Positions 45,339 through 55,145 of a DNA stretch of 64,000 nucleotides are shown here, one piece after another. The notes under the pieces are model-generated. The model worked only from the letters and a program-made list of their open reading frames with translations. It made no database searches and was not told where the DNA came from. This DNA comes from Sulfuriferula sp. (lineage in GTDB: Bacteria > Pseudomonadota > Gammaproteobacteria > Burkholderiales > Sulfuriferulaceae): positions 62,001 to 126,000 of the forward strand of contig JARLJL010000006.1 of the NCBI GenBank assembly GCA_031291235.1, read 5' to 3'. Both the position numbers and the translations under genes were made by a program. Each line of letters starts with the position of its first letter. Position 1 is the stretch's first letter.

Positions 45339-46550
45339 TTAGTGCGCAGCCCATTTCACGCTATTCAAATCGATACCTTCTTTATACATTTCCCATAACG
45401 GCGACAATTCGCGCAGTTTGCCGATCTTCTTGTGCAACAGATCGATGGCGAAATCGACGTCCTGTTCGGTCGTATAGCGACCGATGGAGAAGCGTATCGA
45501 ACTATGTGCCAGTTCGTCCGAACGCCCCAGCGCGCGCAACACGTAGGAAGGCTCCAGACTGGCGGAAGTACAAGCCGAACCCGACGACACGGCCAGATCC
45601 TTGATCGCCATCAGCAGCGATTCGCCCTCGACGAAATTGAAGCTGATATTCAGGTTATGCGGCACGCGATGCACCATGTCACCGTTGACGTGAACCTCTT
45701 CGATGTCCGACAGGCCTTTCAGCAAACGGTCGCGCAATGCGCGAATGCGTACATTTTCGGTCGCCATCTCTTCGCGCGCGATGCGAAATGCTTCGCCCAT
45801 GCCCACGATCTGATGCGTCGCCAGCGTGCCGGAGCGCATGCCGCGCTCGTGTCCGCCGCCGTGCATTTGCGCTTCGATACGCACGCGCGGCTTGCGACGT
45901 ACGTACAAGGCACCTACGCCTTTCGGGCCGTAAGTCTTGTGCGCAGAAAACGACATCAAATCCACTTTAAGCTTTCCCAGATCGATATCGACCTTGCCGG
46001 TTGCCTGCGCGGCATCGACATGGAAAATAATGCCTTTTTCGCGGCAGATTTCGCCTATAGCGGCAATATCCTGAATCACGCCGATTTCGTTATTCACCAG
46101 CAAGATCGAAATCAGTATGGTGTCGGGACGTATCGCCGATTTCAGTTTCTCGATATCCAGCAGACCGTCGCTCTCCGGGGTCAGATATGTAACTTCATAA
46201 CCTTCCCGCTCCAGCTCGCGCATGGTATCGAGCGTGGCCTTGTGTTCGGTTTGCAGGGTGATCAGGTGTTTGCCCTTACCCTTGTAAAAGTGCGCAGCAC
46301 CCTTGAGCGCCAGATTGATGGATTCGGTCGCGCCGGAAGTCCACACGATTTCCTTGGGGTCGGCTTTCACCAGCAGCGCGACTTGTTCGCGTGCATCTTC
46401 GACTGCCTTGTCGGCTTCCCAGCCGTAGGCATGCGAACGGCTGGCAGGGTTACCGTACATTTCGGTCAGATAGGGGATCATTTTCGCGGCAACGCGCGGA
46501 TCAACCGGCGTGGTGGCTGAATAATCCAGATAAATCGGGTGCTTCGACAT
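45339..46550 (-). CDS. iscS: IscS, cysteine desulfurase
   Basis: A 403-aa PLP enzyme that extracts sulfur from cysteine for Fe-S clusters and tRNA thiolation. The PLP Lys205 is in [12 protein letters not shown] and the active-site Cys327 is in [20 protein letters not shown]. Family start [21 protein letters not shown]. coli IscS has 404 aa. Follows iscR by 42 bp. Confidence 0.98.
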   Translation of the reverse strand: MSKHPIYLDYSATTPVDPRVAAKMIPYLTEMYGNPASRSHAYGWEADKAVEDAREQVALLVKADPKEIVWTSGATESINLALKGAAHFYKGKGKHLITLQTEHKATLDTMRELEREGYEVTYLTPESDGLLDIEKLKSAIRPDTILISILLVNNEIGVIQDIAAIGEICREKGIIFHVDAAQATGKVDIDLGKLKVDLMSFSAHKTYGPKGVGALYVRRKPRVRIEAQMHGGGHERGMRSGTLATHQIVGMGEAFRIAREEMATENVRIRALRDRLLKGLSDIEEVHVNGDMVHRVPHNLNISFNFVEGESLLMAIKDLAVSSGSACTSASLEPSYVLRALGRSDELAHSSIRFSIGRYTTEQDVDFAIDLLHKKIGKLRELSPLWEMYKEGIDLNSVKWAAH

Positions 46551-46592
46551 ATTTAAACTCCACTCTTCTATAGTGCAGCCGCCTGGTGTTAA

Positions 46593-47078
46593 CTAGACGG
46601 CTGCCGAAATTTTTTCTCGCTTGTTGCGATGATCGCATACGACGGATGCCGCCGCACTCTGCTCCGGCTGCTTGGCTTGCTGTTGTTCAACCAGCGCCGC
46701 CAGCGTGACGGTACGCAGGTAATCCTGTATGCGCCGGTTCAGATTCGACCACAACTCGTGCGTCATGCAGCGATGATCGTCCTTGCAGTTTTCCATGCCA
46801 CCGCATTGGGTCGCGTCCATGGGCTCATCCACCGCCTGTATGATTTGCGCTACAGAAATCTCGGTCAGCGGCTTGGCTACCCGGTAACCGCCGCCCGGAC
46901 CGCGCACGCTTTCCACCAGCTCGCGGCGGCGCAATTTACCGAACAACTGTTCCAGATACGACAGCGAAATCTTTTGACGCTCGCTGATGGCAGCCAGCGT
47001 CACCGGCCCGTTGCCGTGATGCAATGCCAGATCTATCATGGCAGTTACCGCAAACCGTCCTTTAGTTGTCAAGCGCAT
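46593..47078 (-). CDS. iscR: IscR, Fe-S dependent Rrf2-family regulator
   Basis: A 161-aa repressor of its own operon. Winged helix-turn-helix at residues 1-60 ([20 protein letters not shown]) and cluster ligands C92, C98, C104 plus His107 ([20 protein letters not shown]), identical spacing to E. coli. The ATG at 47078 is the family start; an upstream codon at 47120 would add an atypical leader. An IscR type 1 site covers the promoter upstream, so holo-IscR represses the operon when clusters suffice. The C-terminus is Gln/Ala-rich. Confidence 0.97.
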   Translation of the reverse strand: MRLTTKGRFAVTAMIDLALHHGNGPVTLAAISERQKISLSYLEQLFGKLRRRELVESVRGPGGGYRVAKPLTEISVAQIIQAVDEPMDATQCGGMENCKDDHRCMTHELWSNLNRRIQDYLRTVTLAALVEQQQAKQPEQSAAASVVCDHRNKREKISAAV

Positions 47079-47111
47079 GATGCAATTCCCGTATCCGTCG
47101 CAATGAATTGG

Positions 47112-47144
47112 ACAATACAATACCCGATAAATTCAGTCAACTAT
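47112..47144 (-). promoter_or_regulatory. isc operon promoter with IscR type 1 binding site
   Basis: On the minus strand -35 TTGACT (47135-47140) and -10 TATTGT (47112-47117) are 17 bp apart. A 25-bp type 1 IscR site, by my count 23 of 25 positions matching the consensus ATASYYGACTRWWWYAGTCRRSTAT-like pattern, spans 47120-47144 and covers the -35. It overlaps the last codons of cysE, so the promoter is embedded in the preceding gene. Confidence 0.85.
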
Positions 47145-47885
47145 TTTATTTAAATATGCAGGATCGAATTCATCCCTGTTCGGCACCGGCGAAGAAGGCT
47201 CTATACCCAGCACTTTCATCTGTTCCAGTATCCAGTTGATGCGTTCGTCCATGCATACCGAATGATCGATCAGACCGTGCACCACCTTCACCATCGGGTC
47301 GTTCATGTCCGCGCTGATTGCATATGCCGTGAAGCCCAGCTTTTTGACGGCAGTTTCAACTTCGCCGGTTGTGGCGCTAGTCAATATCCGCGCCGGGATG
47401 CCTACTGCAGTCGCACCGGCCGGCACATCCTTCACCACTACCGCGTTGGAACCGATCTTGGCGCCCTCGCCTACCGTCAGCGGCCCCAGTATCTTGGCCC
47501 CGGCACCCACCACCACGCCGTTACCCAGCGTGGGATGACGCTTGCCCTTGTTCCATGACGTACCGCCCAAAGTTACCTGGTGATATAATGTGCAATCGTC
47601 GCCGACTTCCGCCGTTTCGCCGATCACCACACCCATACCGTGATCGATGAACACGCGACGGCCGATATGCGCGCCGGGATGTATCTCTATGCCTGTCGCC
47701 CAGCGACCGAAATAAGCGGTAAACCGGGCCAGCCATTTCCACCCCCAGTGCCAGAAGCGCGAAGCCAATCGGTGCAAAAGAATAGCGTGGATGCCGGGAT
47801 AAGTAGTCAGCACCTCAAATACCGAGCGCGCAGCCGGATCCCGCTCAAACACCACTGCTATATCTTCACGTAATTGATCAAACAC
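47133..47885 (-). CDS. cysE: CysE, serine O-acetyltransferase
   Basis: A 250-aa enzyme that makes O-acetylserine, the first step of cysteine synthesis. An N-terminal helical domain ([20 protein letters not shown]) is followed by left-handed beta-helix hexapeptide repeats ([40 protein letters not shown]). The GTG at 47885 is chosen because GAGG lies just upstream and the family begins at this residue. The C-terminal tail contains an uncommon sequence with [20 protein letters not shown]. Placement between trmJ and iscR is common in beta- and gammaproteobacteria and ties cysteine supply to IscS. Confidence 0.95.
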   Translation of the reverse strand: MFDQLREDIAVVFERDPAARSVFEVLTTYPGIHAILLHRLASRFWHWGWKWLARFTAYFGRWATGIEIHPGAHIGRRVFIDHGMGVVIGETAEVGDDCTLYHQVTLGGTSWNKGKRHPTLGNGVVVGAGAKILGPLTVGEGAKIGSNAVVVKDVPAGATAVGIPARILTSATTGEVETAVKKLGFTAYAISADMNDPMVKVVHGLIDHSVCMDERINWILEQMKVLGIEPSSPVPNRDEFDPAYLNKIVD

Positions 47886-47935
47886 GATGACCTCTGTCTT
47901 TCCGCAAGGGGGCAAGTATGCAATATCCGACTAAA

Positions 47936-48691
47936 TTAGTCAACAATATCCCAGTCCTTGGGTACGTTGACTTGCGCCGGATGACGCACCAGCTTGAGTA
48001 TCCCCATCAAAATATTCAGCTCTTCCTTTTCCAGCAGTGCGCGCGAAAACAAACGCCGCAACCGCGTCATCAGTCTCCGCGGAGCCGCCAGATTAAGAAA
48101 ACCGATCGCCACCAGCGTCTGTTCCAGCTCTTTATAAAACAGCTCCAGATCGTCGTGCCGCGCCAATTCCTGCTGCGCTGCTGCGGGCATCGCCAGCTCC
48201 GGCACCGCGCAGCGCAATTCGTAACTCAATATCTGCACGGCCGAGGCCAGATTCAGCGAGCTGTAATCCGGGTTGGCCGGTATATGCACCAGCATCTGAC
48301 ACTGATCCAGCTCGGCATTGGTCAGCCCCGACATTTCGGTGCCGAACACCAGCGTTACCGGCGCATTGGCAGCCTGCGCCAGCAATAGCGGCGCCATCTC
48401 GCGCGCACTGAGCATGGTGTGCGACAAATCGCGCCGCCGCGCGGTACACCCCACCACCAGCGCCGCGCCGCTCAGCGCAGTAGCCAGATCGTCGGTCACG
48501 ACAGCAGCATCCAGCACATCGGTCGCACCGGACGACATCGCCACCGCCGCGGGGTCGGGGAACTGCTTAGGCTGCACCAGTCGCAAATCGTGCAGCCCCA
48601 TGGTTTTCATCGCCCGTGCCGCCGCGCCGATATTACCCGGATGACTGGTGTGGCTCAAGACCACGCGTACATTCTTTAAAGAGTTAGGCAT
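47936..48691 (-). CDS. trmJ: TrmJ, tRNA (cytidine/uridine-32) 2'-O-methyltransferase
   Basis: A 251-aa SPOUT methyltransferase that modifies position 32 of tRNAs. Motifs: VVLSHTSHPGNIGAAARAMK at the start, VFGTEMSGLTNAELDQC (motif 2) and the knot region IPANPDYSSLNLASAVQILS (motif 3). The C-terminal helical domain is complete. It is transcribed just upstream of cysE (50 bp) and divergent from suhB. Confidence 0.95.
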   Translation of the reverse strand: MPNSLKNVRVVLSHTSHPGNIGAAARAMKTMGLHDLRLVQPKQFPDPAAVAMSSGATDVLDAAVVTDDLATALSGAALVVGCTARRRDLSHTMLSAREMAPLLLAQAANAPVTLVFGTEMSGLTNAELDQCQMLVHIPANPDYSSLNLASAVQILSYELRCAVPELAMPAAAQQELARHDDLELFYKELEQTLVAIGFLNLAAPRRLMTRLRRLFSRALLEKEELNILMGILKLVRHPAQVNVPKDWDIVD

Positions 48692-48776
48692 AAATTTAGT
48701 TAACAGCCTGATACTGGGGGAAATTACGGATTTGAGTTAAACTACGCGTTATTATTTCGCTCATTGACATATCGCC

Positions 48777-49574
48777 ATGCATCCTATGCTCTCCACCGCG
48801 GTGAAAGCCGCCCGCCGTGCCGCCAGTATTATAAACCGCGCTTCACTCGACACCGACTCGCTAACCATCAAACACAAGCAACACAACGACTTTGTCACCG
48901 AAGTGGATCGCGCAGCAGAAGCGGCCATCATCGAGACGCTGCTGGATGCTTATCCAAATCATGCCATTTTAGCAGAAGAGAGCGGTCAGCAAGGCGATTC
49001 CGAATTCCAATGGATCATCGATCCGCTGGACGGCACCACCAATTTCCTGCACGGCTTCCCCCAATACTGCATTTCCATCGCGCTGGTGCACAAAGGCCAG
49101 CTTGATCAGGGCGTCGTCTACGACCCCACCCGCAACGATCTGTTTACCGCCTCGCGCGGCCAGGGCGCCTACCTCAACGAACGCCGCATCCGCGTTTCCA
49201 AACGTATCAAACTGGCAGAGACGCTGATCGGCACCGGCTTCCCGTTCCGCGATTTCACCCATCTCGACGCCTACATGGCGATGCTGCGCGACATGGTGCA
49301 AAAAACCGCCGGCGTACGCCGCCCCGGTTCCGCCGCGCTGGATCTGGCCTATGTCGCAGCCGGTCGTCTGGACGGATTCTGGGAAATCGGCCTGTCCAAA
49401 TGGGATATCGCCGCCGGATGCCTGCTGGTCAAGGAAGCCGGCGGACTGGTAGGCGATTTCCAGGGCGACGACAGCTATATCGACAGCGGCAACATCGTCG
49501 CCGGCAACCCTAAGGTATTTGCCCAATTGCTACAGGCACTTGCACCTCATATTACCCCCGAGTTGAAAGACTGA
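48777..49574 (+). CDS. suhB: SuhB, inositol-1-monophosphatase family protein
   Basis: A 265-aa Mg-dependent phosphatase, also a component of the rRNA antitermination complex in E. coli. Metal-site motifs are EESG (about 62-65), [14 protein letters not shown] and [15 protein letters not shown]. It starts [20 protein letters not shown] as usual. Divergent from trmJ with 85 bp between; the trmJ-suhB pairing is common. Confidence 0.95.
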   Translation: MHPMLSTAVKAARRAASIINRASLDTDSLTIKHKQHNDFVTEVDRAAEAAIIETLLDAYPNHAILAEESGQQGDSEFQWIIDPLDGTTNFLHGFPQYCISIALVHKGQLDQGVVYDPTRNDLFTASRGQGAYLNERRIRVSKRIKLAETLIGTGFPFRDFTHLDAYMAMLRDMVQKTAGVRRPGSAALDLAYVAAGRLDGFWEIGLSKWDIAAGCLLVKEAGGLVGDFQGDDSYIDSGNIVAGNPKVFAQLLQALAPHITPELKD

Positions 49575-49639
49575 TCCCGGCACTCGCCAACTCCCCCTAA
49601 CTACGCTAAAATTTATCTTTGCTTTATTAACCACTTTTT

Positions 49640-50866
49640 ATGGCACTCATCGTACAGAAATACGGCGGCACATCGGTAGGCAGCGTCGAACGCATCAAAC
49701 ACGTAGCGGAACGCGTTGCCAAATTCAAAATGTTGGGGCATCAGGTTGTCGTTGTCGTTTCCGCCATGAGCGGCGAGACCAACCGCCTGATCGACCTGGC
49801 GAAAAAAATACAAAAAGACCCTGATCCGCGCGAGATGGACGTACTGATCTCGACCGGCGAACAAGTCACCATTGCCCTGCTCACCATGGCGCTGAAAGAC
49901 CTGGGCCTAAAAGCCCGCAGCTACACCGGCGGACAAGTGCGCATCCTCACCGACAGCGCCCACACCAAGGCACGCATACTCGGCATTGACGAAGACAACA
50001 TCCGCGCCGACCTCAATGCCGGCAAAGTCATCGTCGTCGCCGGCTTTCAGGGCGTAGACGAAGCAGGCAATATCACTACCCTAGGCCGCGGCGGCTCCGA
50101 CACCACCGGCGTTGCCCTCGCAGCTGCGCTGAAAGCCGACGAATGCCAGATTTACACCGATGTGGACGGCGTCTACACCACCGACCCGCGCATCGTCCCC
50201 GAAGCCCGCAGGCTTAAAACCATCACCTTCGAAGAAATGCTGGAAATGGCGAGCCTGGGCTCCAAGGTATTGCAAATTCGCTCGGTCGAATTCGCCGGCA
50301 AATACAAAGTCAAACTGCGCGTACTTTCCAGCTTTCAGGAAGAAGGCGAAGGCACGCTTATCACATTCGAGGAAGAAAACAACATGGAACAAGCGATCAT
50401 CTCCGGCATCGCCTTTAACCGCGACGAAGCCAAGATTACGGTACTCGGCGTACCCGACACCCCAGGCGTCGCTTACCAGATCCTAGGCCCCGTAGCCGAT
50501 ACGAACATCGACGTGGACATGATCATCCAGAACACCGGCGCCAACAACACCACCGACTTCACCTTCACCGTGCATCGCAACGAATACGCCCGCGCCATGC
50601 AGCTGCTGAACGGCATGCAACCGCAAATCAAGGCCCGCGAAATCAAGGGCGACGACAAGATCGCCAAGGTTTCCATCGTCGGCGTAGGCATGCGCTCGCA
50701 TGTCGGCATCGCCAGCACCATGTTTAAAACCCTGGCCGAAGAAGGCATCAACATCCAGATGATCTCCACCTCGGAAATCAAGATTTCCGTCGTCATCGAC
50801 GAAAAATATCTGGAACTGGCGGTACGCGTCCTGCACAAGGCGTTTAATCTGGAAAACGCCGGATAA
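49640..50866 (+). CDS. lysC: LysC, aspartate kinase
   Basis: A 408-aa aspartokinase opening the lysine/threonine/methionine pathway. KYGGTSVGSVERI lies at residues 7-19 and the catalytic domain runs to about 250 (TLGRGGSDTTGVALAAALKA). Two ACT domains follow (about 265-405) and mediate feedback inhibition, as in Pseudomonas/Corynebacterium-type monofunctional enzymes. In that group a second product from an internal start is known; I did not see a decisive internal ribosome site here. Confidence 0.96.
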   Translation: MALIVQKYGGTSVGSVERIKHVAERVAKFKMLGHQVVVVVSAMSGETNRLIDLAKKIQKDPDPREMDVLISTGEQVTIALLTMALKDLGLKARSYTGGQVRILTDSAHTKARILGIDEDNIRADLNAGKVIVVAGFQGVDEAGNITTLGRGGSDTTGVALAAALKADECQIYTDVDGVYTTDPRIVPEARRLKTITFEEMLEMASLGSKVLQIRSVEFAGKYKVKLRVLSSFQEEGEGTLITFEEENNMEQAIISGIAFNRDEAKITVLGVPDTPGVAYQILGPVADTNIDVDMIIQNTGANNTTDFTFTVHRNEYARAMQLLNGMQPQIKAREIKGDDKIAKVSIVGVGMRSHVGIASTMFKTLAEEGINIQMISTSEIKISVVIDEKYLELAVRVLHKAFNLENAG

Positions 50867-50868
50867 AG

Positions 50869-50897
50869 TTGACGCACCCAGCGCGTTAAGCTATTAT
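50869..50897 (+). promoter_or_regulatory. Promoter of tRNA-Ser
   Basis: -35 TTGACG (50869-50874) and -10 TATTAT (50892-50897) with a 17-bp spacer, starting just after the lysC stop; transcription would begin about 30 nt before the tRNA. Confidence 0.8.
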
Positions 50898-50934
50898 GGC
50901 GCGCTGTTTGAAGTTGCCGGAACAAGGCAAAATA

Positions 50935-51027
50935 GGAGAGATGGCCGAGTGGTCGAAGGTACTCCCCTGCTAAGGGAGCGTAGGGTTTATAGCCTTACCG
51001 AGGGTTCGAATCCCTCTCTCTCCGCCA
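50935..51027 (+). tRNA. tRNA-Ser(GCT)
   Basis: A class II tRNA of 93 nt with encoded CCA. The acceptor pairs GGAGAGA with TCTCTCC, the anticodon arm is CTCCC-CTGCTAA-GGGAG (anticodon GCT), a long variable arm follows (GTAGGGTTTATAGCCTTAC), and the T loop is TTCGAAT. Confidence 0.97.
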
Positions 51028-51059
51028 ACCAACCGTTTAAGCAAGTTTTAAACCAGTAG

Positions 51060-51089
51060 TTGAAATCAGACAGTGTAGTATGTTACAAT
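51060..51089 (+). promoter_or_regulatory. Promoter of tRNA-Arg
   Basis: -35 TTGAAA (51060-51065) and -10 TACAAT (51084-51089), 18 bp apart, ending 16 bp before the tRNA. Confidence 0.6.
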
Positions 51090-51105
51090 TTTGTTCTTCA
51101 CGGAT

Positions 51106-51182
51106 GCGCCCGTAGCTCAGCTGGATAGAGTACTTGGCTACGAACCAAGGGGTCAGGAGTTCGAATCTCTTCGGGCGCACCA
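51106..51182 (+). tRNA. tRNA-Arg(ACG)
   Basis: A 77-nt tRNA with encoded CCA. Acceptor GCGCCCG/CGGGCGC, D arm with AGCTCAGCTGGATAGAGT, anticodon arm CTTGG-CTACGAA-CCAAG (anticodon ACG, read as ICG after deamination) and T arm with TTCGAAT. The restriction island follows. Confidence 0.97.
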
Positions 51183-51190
51183 ATAAATTC

Positions 51191-51225
51191 AAAGGGTTAA
51201 ATCAGAAATGATTTAGCCCTTTTTT
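51191..51225 (+). terminator. Rho-independent terminator after tRNA-Arg
   Basis: AAGGGTTAAATCA pairs with TGATTTAGCCCTT (one G-U) around a GAAA loop and is followed by a run of T, 9 bp after the tRNA. Confidence 0.88.
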
Positions 51226-51544
51226 ATTGCTGCTACCAAACGTCACTTAATACCTGACATCGCCTCGCCTCCCCCTGCCCCACAACTTTTGCAGAATATT
51301 AAAACGGGGAGCCCCGTTGCGTATACCAACAAGGTTTTTTAATCAAGCGCACCTATATGCTCTACACAATGCTTTGGTCGCCACTCTCAAAAACTGGTTT
51401 ATTCCCCCAAAATCAATACACGGCATTACTCACACAAACTAGCTATTAGAACCCCACCAACACCAAGTTTATACCAACAGGTAAGCAATAAACGGTATTA
51501 TTTATGCAATGGCTTTATCTAATAATAGGAACAAGCAAGACTCA
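51226..51544. other. AT-rich spacer between tRNA-Arg and the restriction island
   Basis: No gene recognised. Its base composition is clearly more AT-rich than the surroundings, which agrees with the start of acquired DNA. The hsd promoter should lie here; I could not assign a clear -35/-10 pair. Confidence 0.4.
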
Positions 51545-53611
51545 ATGAACAAAGAACAACTCAAAAAGCTGGAAGCCGACTTATGGAGTGCCGCCGACAA
51601 GCTGCGGGCCAATTCCGACCTGAAGTCCAGCGAATACGCCACCCCGGTGCTGGGGCTGATCTTCCTCAAGTTCGCCGACAATAACTACCGCCGCTTTGAG
51701 ACCGAAATTCATGCCGAGTACACCAAGCTCAAAGGCTCGCGCCGCGAGAAGAAGATCTCCGACATCGCCATCGAGAAGTGCGGCTTCTACCTGCCCGATC
51801 ATGCGCGCTACGAGCATCTGCTGAATCTGCCGGAAGAGAAGAACATTGCCAAGGCGCTCAAGGAGGCGATGAAGGCCATTGAGGAATACAAGCCCGAACT
51901 CGAAGGCGTATTGCCCAAGGATGAATATGCTGCGCTGACGCGGACGGACAAGACACTGCCGCAATCCCTGCTGCGCACCTTTGCCGACATTCCCGCCAAT
52001 GCGACCGGCGATTTGTTCGGGCAGATTTACGAATACTTCCTTTCCGAATTTGCGCGCAGCGAAGGCCAGAAGGGTGGCGAGTTTTTCACGCCGCGTTCCG
52101 TGGTGCGCCTGATGGTCGAGATCATCGAGCCGCACGGCGGAAAAGTGTTCGACCCCGCTTGCGGCTCAGGCGGCATGTTTGTGCAGTCGGCACAGTTCAT
52201 CGCGGAACACCGCAAGGAGCTGAAAGGCTCGGAGAGCGGTGTGTATGTCTGCGGCCAGGAAAAAACGCGCGACACCGTCAACCTCGCCAAGATGAACCTC
52301 GCGGTCAACGGCCTGCGCGGCGAAATCAAACAGGCCAACACCTACTACGAAGACCCGTACCAAAGTTTTGGCGCATTCGATTACGTCCTCGCCAATCCCC
52401 CGTTCAACGTGGACGACGTGAGCCTCTCCAGCGTGGAGAAGGACAAGCGCTTCAACACCTACGGCATCCCGCGCAACAAATCGAAAGTGAAGAAAACCGA
52501 CACAGGCAAGGAAACCGTGCCCAACGGCAACTACCTGTGGATCAACCTGTTCGCCACCTCGCTCAAGGCGCAAGGCCGCGCCGCGCTGGTCATGGCGAAT
52601 TCCGCATCCGATGCGCGCCACTCCGAAGCCGACATCCGCAAGACGCTGATCGAGCAAAACCTCATCTACGCCATGCTGACACTGCCCTCGAACATGTTCT
52701 ACACCGTCACGCTGCCGGCCACGCTGTGGTTCTTCGACAAGGCCAAGACCGACGACAAAATCCTGTTCATCGACGCACGCAACATCTTCACCCAGATAGA
52801 CCGCGCCCACCGCGAATTCAGCGAAGAACACATCCAGAACATCGCCATCATCAGCCAGTTGCACAAGGGACGGCGCGAGAAATTCGTGCAGCTTATCGAC
52901 CGCTACTTCGCGGCAGGCATGCAGCGCCTGGTCGAGAACAAAACCAACGTCGAACCCGTCTCCGCGCAACTGCTCGAAGTGCTGGACGACGCAGGCGGCA
53001 AACAGGCTGTGGGCGAACTGGTGCAGCAATGGGCGGGGCTGGCCAAACTCAAGACCCGCTACGCGCAATATCAGGAAAAACACGCGGATGAAACGGCGGT
53101 GGTCAAGAAGAACAAGGCGCAACAGCAATTGCGCGAGGCGTTCGATCCTTTCTTCGTCGCCCTGCACGAGGGTTTGAGGCGTTTGGACAAGATCGTACGT
53201 CAGCACGAGAAGCAGATGGCAGAACAAGCGAAGGCTGAAGGCAAACGTGCCTCAACTGACCGCAAGACCAATGCACTCAAGGATGCGCTGGAGGAGTTGC
53301 ACAAGGAAGTGAAGAACGCCGAAATTTTCTACCAGCACATCCATTGGCTGCAAGAGCGTTTTCCCAAGGCGGAATACGAGGATGTCACCGGCCTATGCAA
53401 GCTCGCCAGCTCGGCAGAGGTACAGGAGCAGGAATACTCACTGAATCCAGGGCGTTACGTCGGCGTGGTGATCGAAGAGGATGGGAATACAGAGGAGGAA
53501 TTCATTGATGAAGTGTTCAAATTGCACGAAGAGCTAGAAATACTCAGCGCAAAAACAAAATCAATGAGCAACATAATTGACCATAACATTAAGCAACTCC
53601 TTGGAGAATAG
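51545..53611 (+). CDS. hsdM: HsdM, type I restriction-modification DNA methyltransferase subunit
   Basis: A 688-aa N6-adenine methyltransferase subunit. The N-terminal HsdM_N helical part (MNKEQLKKLEADLWSAADKL), SAM motif DPACGSGG at 203-210 and catalytic NPPF at 284-287 (VLANPPFNVD) are intact. A long C-terminal region after residue 480 is rich in charged coiled coil (EKQMAEQAKAEGKRASTDRK) and makes it longer than typical EcoKI-type HsdM (about 530 aa). An in-frame ATG at 51509 exists without a ribosome site; an AGGAA site lies between the two. It ends directly at the hsdS start. Confidence 0.95.
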   Translation: MNKEQLKKLEADLWSAADKLRANSDLKSSEYATPVLGLIFLKFADNNYRRFETEIHAEYTKLKGSRREKKISDIAIEKCGFYLPDHARYEHLLNLPEEKNIAKALKEAMKAIEEYKPELEGVLPKDEYAALTRTDKTLPQSLLRTFADIPANATGDLFGQIYEYFLSEFARSEGQKGGEFFTPRSVVRLMVEIIEPHGGKVFDPACGSGGMFVQSAQFIAEHRKELKGSESGVYVCGQEKTRDTVNLAKMNLAVNGLRGEIKQANTYYEDPYQSFGAFDYVLANPPFNVDDVSLSSVEKDKRFNTYGIPRNKSKVKKTDTGKETVPNGNYLWINLFATSLKAQGRAALVMANSASDARHSEADIRKTLIEQNLIYAMLTLPSNMFYTVTLPATLWFFDKAKTDDKILFIDARNIFTQIDRAHREFSEEHIQNIAIISQLHKGRREKFVQLIDRYFAAGMQRLVENKTNVEPVSAQLLEVLDDAGGKQAVGELVQQWAGLAKLKTRYAQYQEKHADETAVVKKNKAQQQLREAFDPFFVALHEGLRRLDKIVRQHEKQMAEQAKAEGKRASTDRKTNALKDALEELHKEVKNAEIFYQHIHWLQERFPKAEYEDVTGLCKLASSAEVQEQEYSLNPGRYVGVVIEEDGNTEEEFIDEVFKLHEELEILSAKTKSMSNIIDHNIKQLLGE

Positions 53612-54886
53612 ATGAAGGTAAGAGACGTCGCCAAAGTAAATCAGCTGAACGTTACTGCAAGCTATCCGCATTCAGAAATTGAATACATTGATACTGCATC
53701 TGTAACTGAAGGCAGGGTCGGCATACCTCAAAAGATTTCCCTCAGTTATGCACCCTCTAGGGCAAAACGGGTGGTGCGGCATAATGACATTTTAATTTCG
53801 ACAGTAAGACCCAATCTAAAACATTACGGAATATTGAAATCGCCGAGTGAGAATACAGTTGTCTCAACAGGATTTGCAGTAATTACTTCCCAAAGCATAT
53901 CTCCAGACTATCTGTACCGGCTATTAACTACTAGTTGGTATACAGAATTTCTCTCAGGTATCGCAGAAAGTCAGCAATCAAACTATCCTGCTTTCAATCC
54001 GTCTCTGATCGAGAATACCGTTATTGCCCCGCCTTCTCTCCTTATTCAGAAGAAGATTGCGGCCATTCTCACGGCCTATGATGAGCTTATTGAGGTTAAT
54101 CGGCGGCGCATAGCACTGCTAGAAAAGATGGCCGAGGAAATCTACAGTGAATGGTTCGTCCGCATGCGCTTCCCCAATCACGAAAAGGTGAAGACGGTCA
54201 AAGGTGTGCCGGACGAATGGAAGGTAAAGCAATTCCATGAAATCGTTGAATACTACATTGGCGGAGGTTGGGGTGAGGACGACCAATCTACGTCTTTCAG
54301 TGAAGCAGCCTACGTTATTCGTGGAACGGATATTCCTGACATTCAGGCTGGAGAATTCGAGGGCTGCCCATATCGCTTTCACAAGCCATCGAACTTAAAA
54401 TCTCGGTCGCTGCAACAGGGCGATTTTGTTTTTGAGGTTTCAGGCGGAAGCACGAATCAACTGCTGGGTAGAAACGTTTTCATAACAGAGCACTTGCTGA
54501 AATACTTCAATGCGCCAGTTATAGCCGCAAGTTTTTGCAAGCAGATACGCTTTCGTCGAGAATTGGTTTCTCCGTATTTCATGAAATATTTTATGAAGCT
54601 TTATTACGACTGCGATTTGGTTGGGATTTATCAGATTCAGTCTACGGGTATAAGCAATTACCAATTCGAAAGCTTTCTTAAATATCAAACAATCGTCCTG
54701 CCACCAGACGAATTGCAGAAGAAATTTGAAGACATAGTTAAGCCGATTATTGAAATGAGAGACGGCATCAGCTTGGCGAATATTGGGCTAAGAAAAGCGC
54801 GAGACTTGCTTCTCCCGCGCCTCATCTCCGGCAAACTTTCCGTCGAGAATCTCGATATTCAATTCCCGCCCAGTATGGCGGATTAA
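53612..54886 (+). CDS. hsdS: HsdS, type I DNA specificity subunit
   Basis: A 424-aa specificity subunit with two target-recognition domains (about 1-145 and 190-385), each followed by a conserved helical spacer (PPSLLIQKKIAAILTAYDEL, LPPDELQKKFEDIVKPIIEM; LLLPRLISGKLSVENLDI at the end). The ATG follows the hsdM stop without a gap and uses a GGAG site inside hsdM. Base composition is visibly more AT-rich than hsdM/hsdR, as expected for fast-changing recognition domains. Target sequence cannot be predicted. Confidence 0.95.
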   Translation: MKVRDVAKVNQLNVTASYPHSEIEYIDTASVTEGRVGIPQKISLSYAPSRAKRVVRHNDILISTVRPNLKHYGILKSPSENTVVSTGFAVITSQSISPDYLYRLLTTSWYTEFLSGIAESQQSNYPAFNPSLIENTVIAPPSLLIQKKIAAILTAYDELIEVNRRRIALLEKMAEEIYSEWFVRMRFPNHEKVKTVKGVPDEWKVKQFHEIVEYYIGGGWGEDDQSTSFSEAAYVIRGTDIPDIQAGEFEGCPYRFHKPSNLKSRSLQQGDFVFEVSGGSTNQLLGRNVFITEHLLKYFNAPVIAASFCKQIRFRRELVSPYFMKYFMKLYYDCDLVGIYQIQSTGISNYQFESFLKYQTIVLPPDELQKKFEDIVKPIIEMRDGISLANIGLRKARDLLLPRLISGKLSVENLDIQFPPSMAD

Positions 54887-54890
54887 GCCC

Positions 54891-55141
54891 GTGCCTAACT
54901 TCATTTCCGAAGATCAGATCGAGCAGGCGCTGGTACAGAAGCTCCAGCATCTGCACGGTTTCGATGCGCTCGATTGCTACACGGAAAATGCAGAAGACTT
55001 GAACGACGGCTCGGGCCGCGCCAACAAGCGTGATGTGATTCTGGTGGAACGGGCGCGGGAAGCGGCGATACGCCTGAACCCGGGCATACCTGCTGCCGCC
55101 ATTGAGGATGAACTGGATAAGTTGCTCGACCGGCGGCAGGC
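54891..55141 (+). pseudogene. Orphan duplicate of the hsdR 5' end
   Basis: From a GTG 4 bp after the hsdS stop, about 84 codons (PNFISEDQIEQALVQKLQHL ...) repeat the beginning of hsdR found at 55906, at roughly 88% nucleotide identity. The similarity stops abruptly after GGCGGCAGGC at 55141 where the VapC toxin gene (opposite strand) begins; the reading frame then runs on into antisense of that gene and is meaningless. This is the remnant of the original hsdR start, separated from its body. The differences show the two copies are diverged alleles, not a fresh duplication. Confidence 0.9.
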
Positions 55142-55145
55142 GGAC

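Noticed and set aside
45432..46520. Plus-strand open frame of 362 codons
   Set aside because: Antisense of iscS, whose minus-strand product is unmistakable with PLP lysine and active Cys.
52166..53227. Minus-strand open frame of 353 codons within hsdM
   Set aside because: Antisense of a gene with intact methyltransferase motifs.
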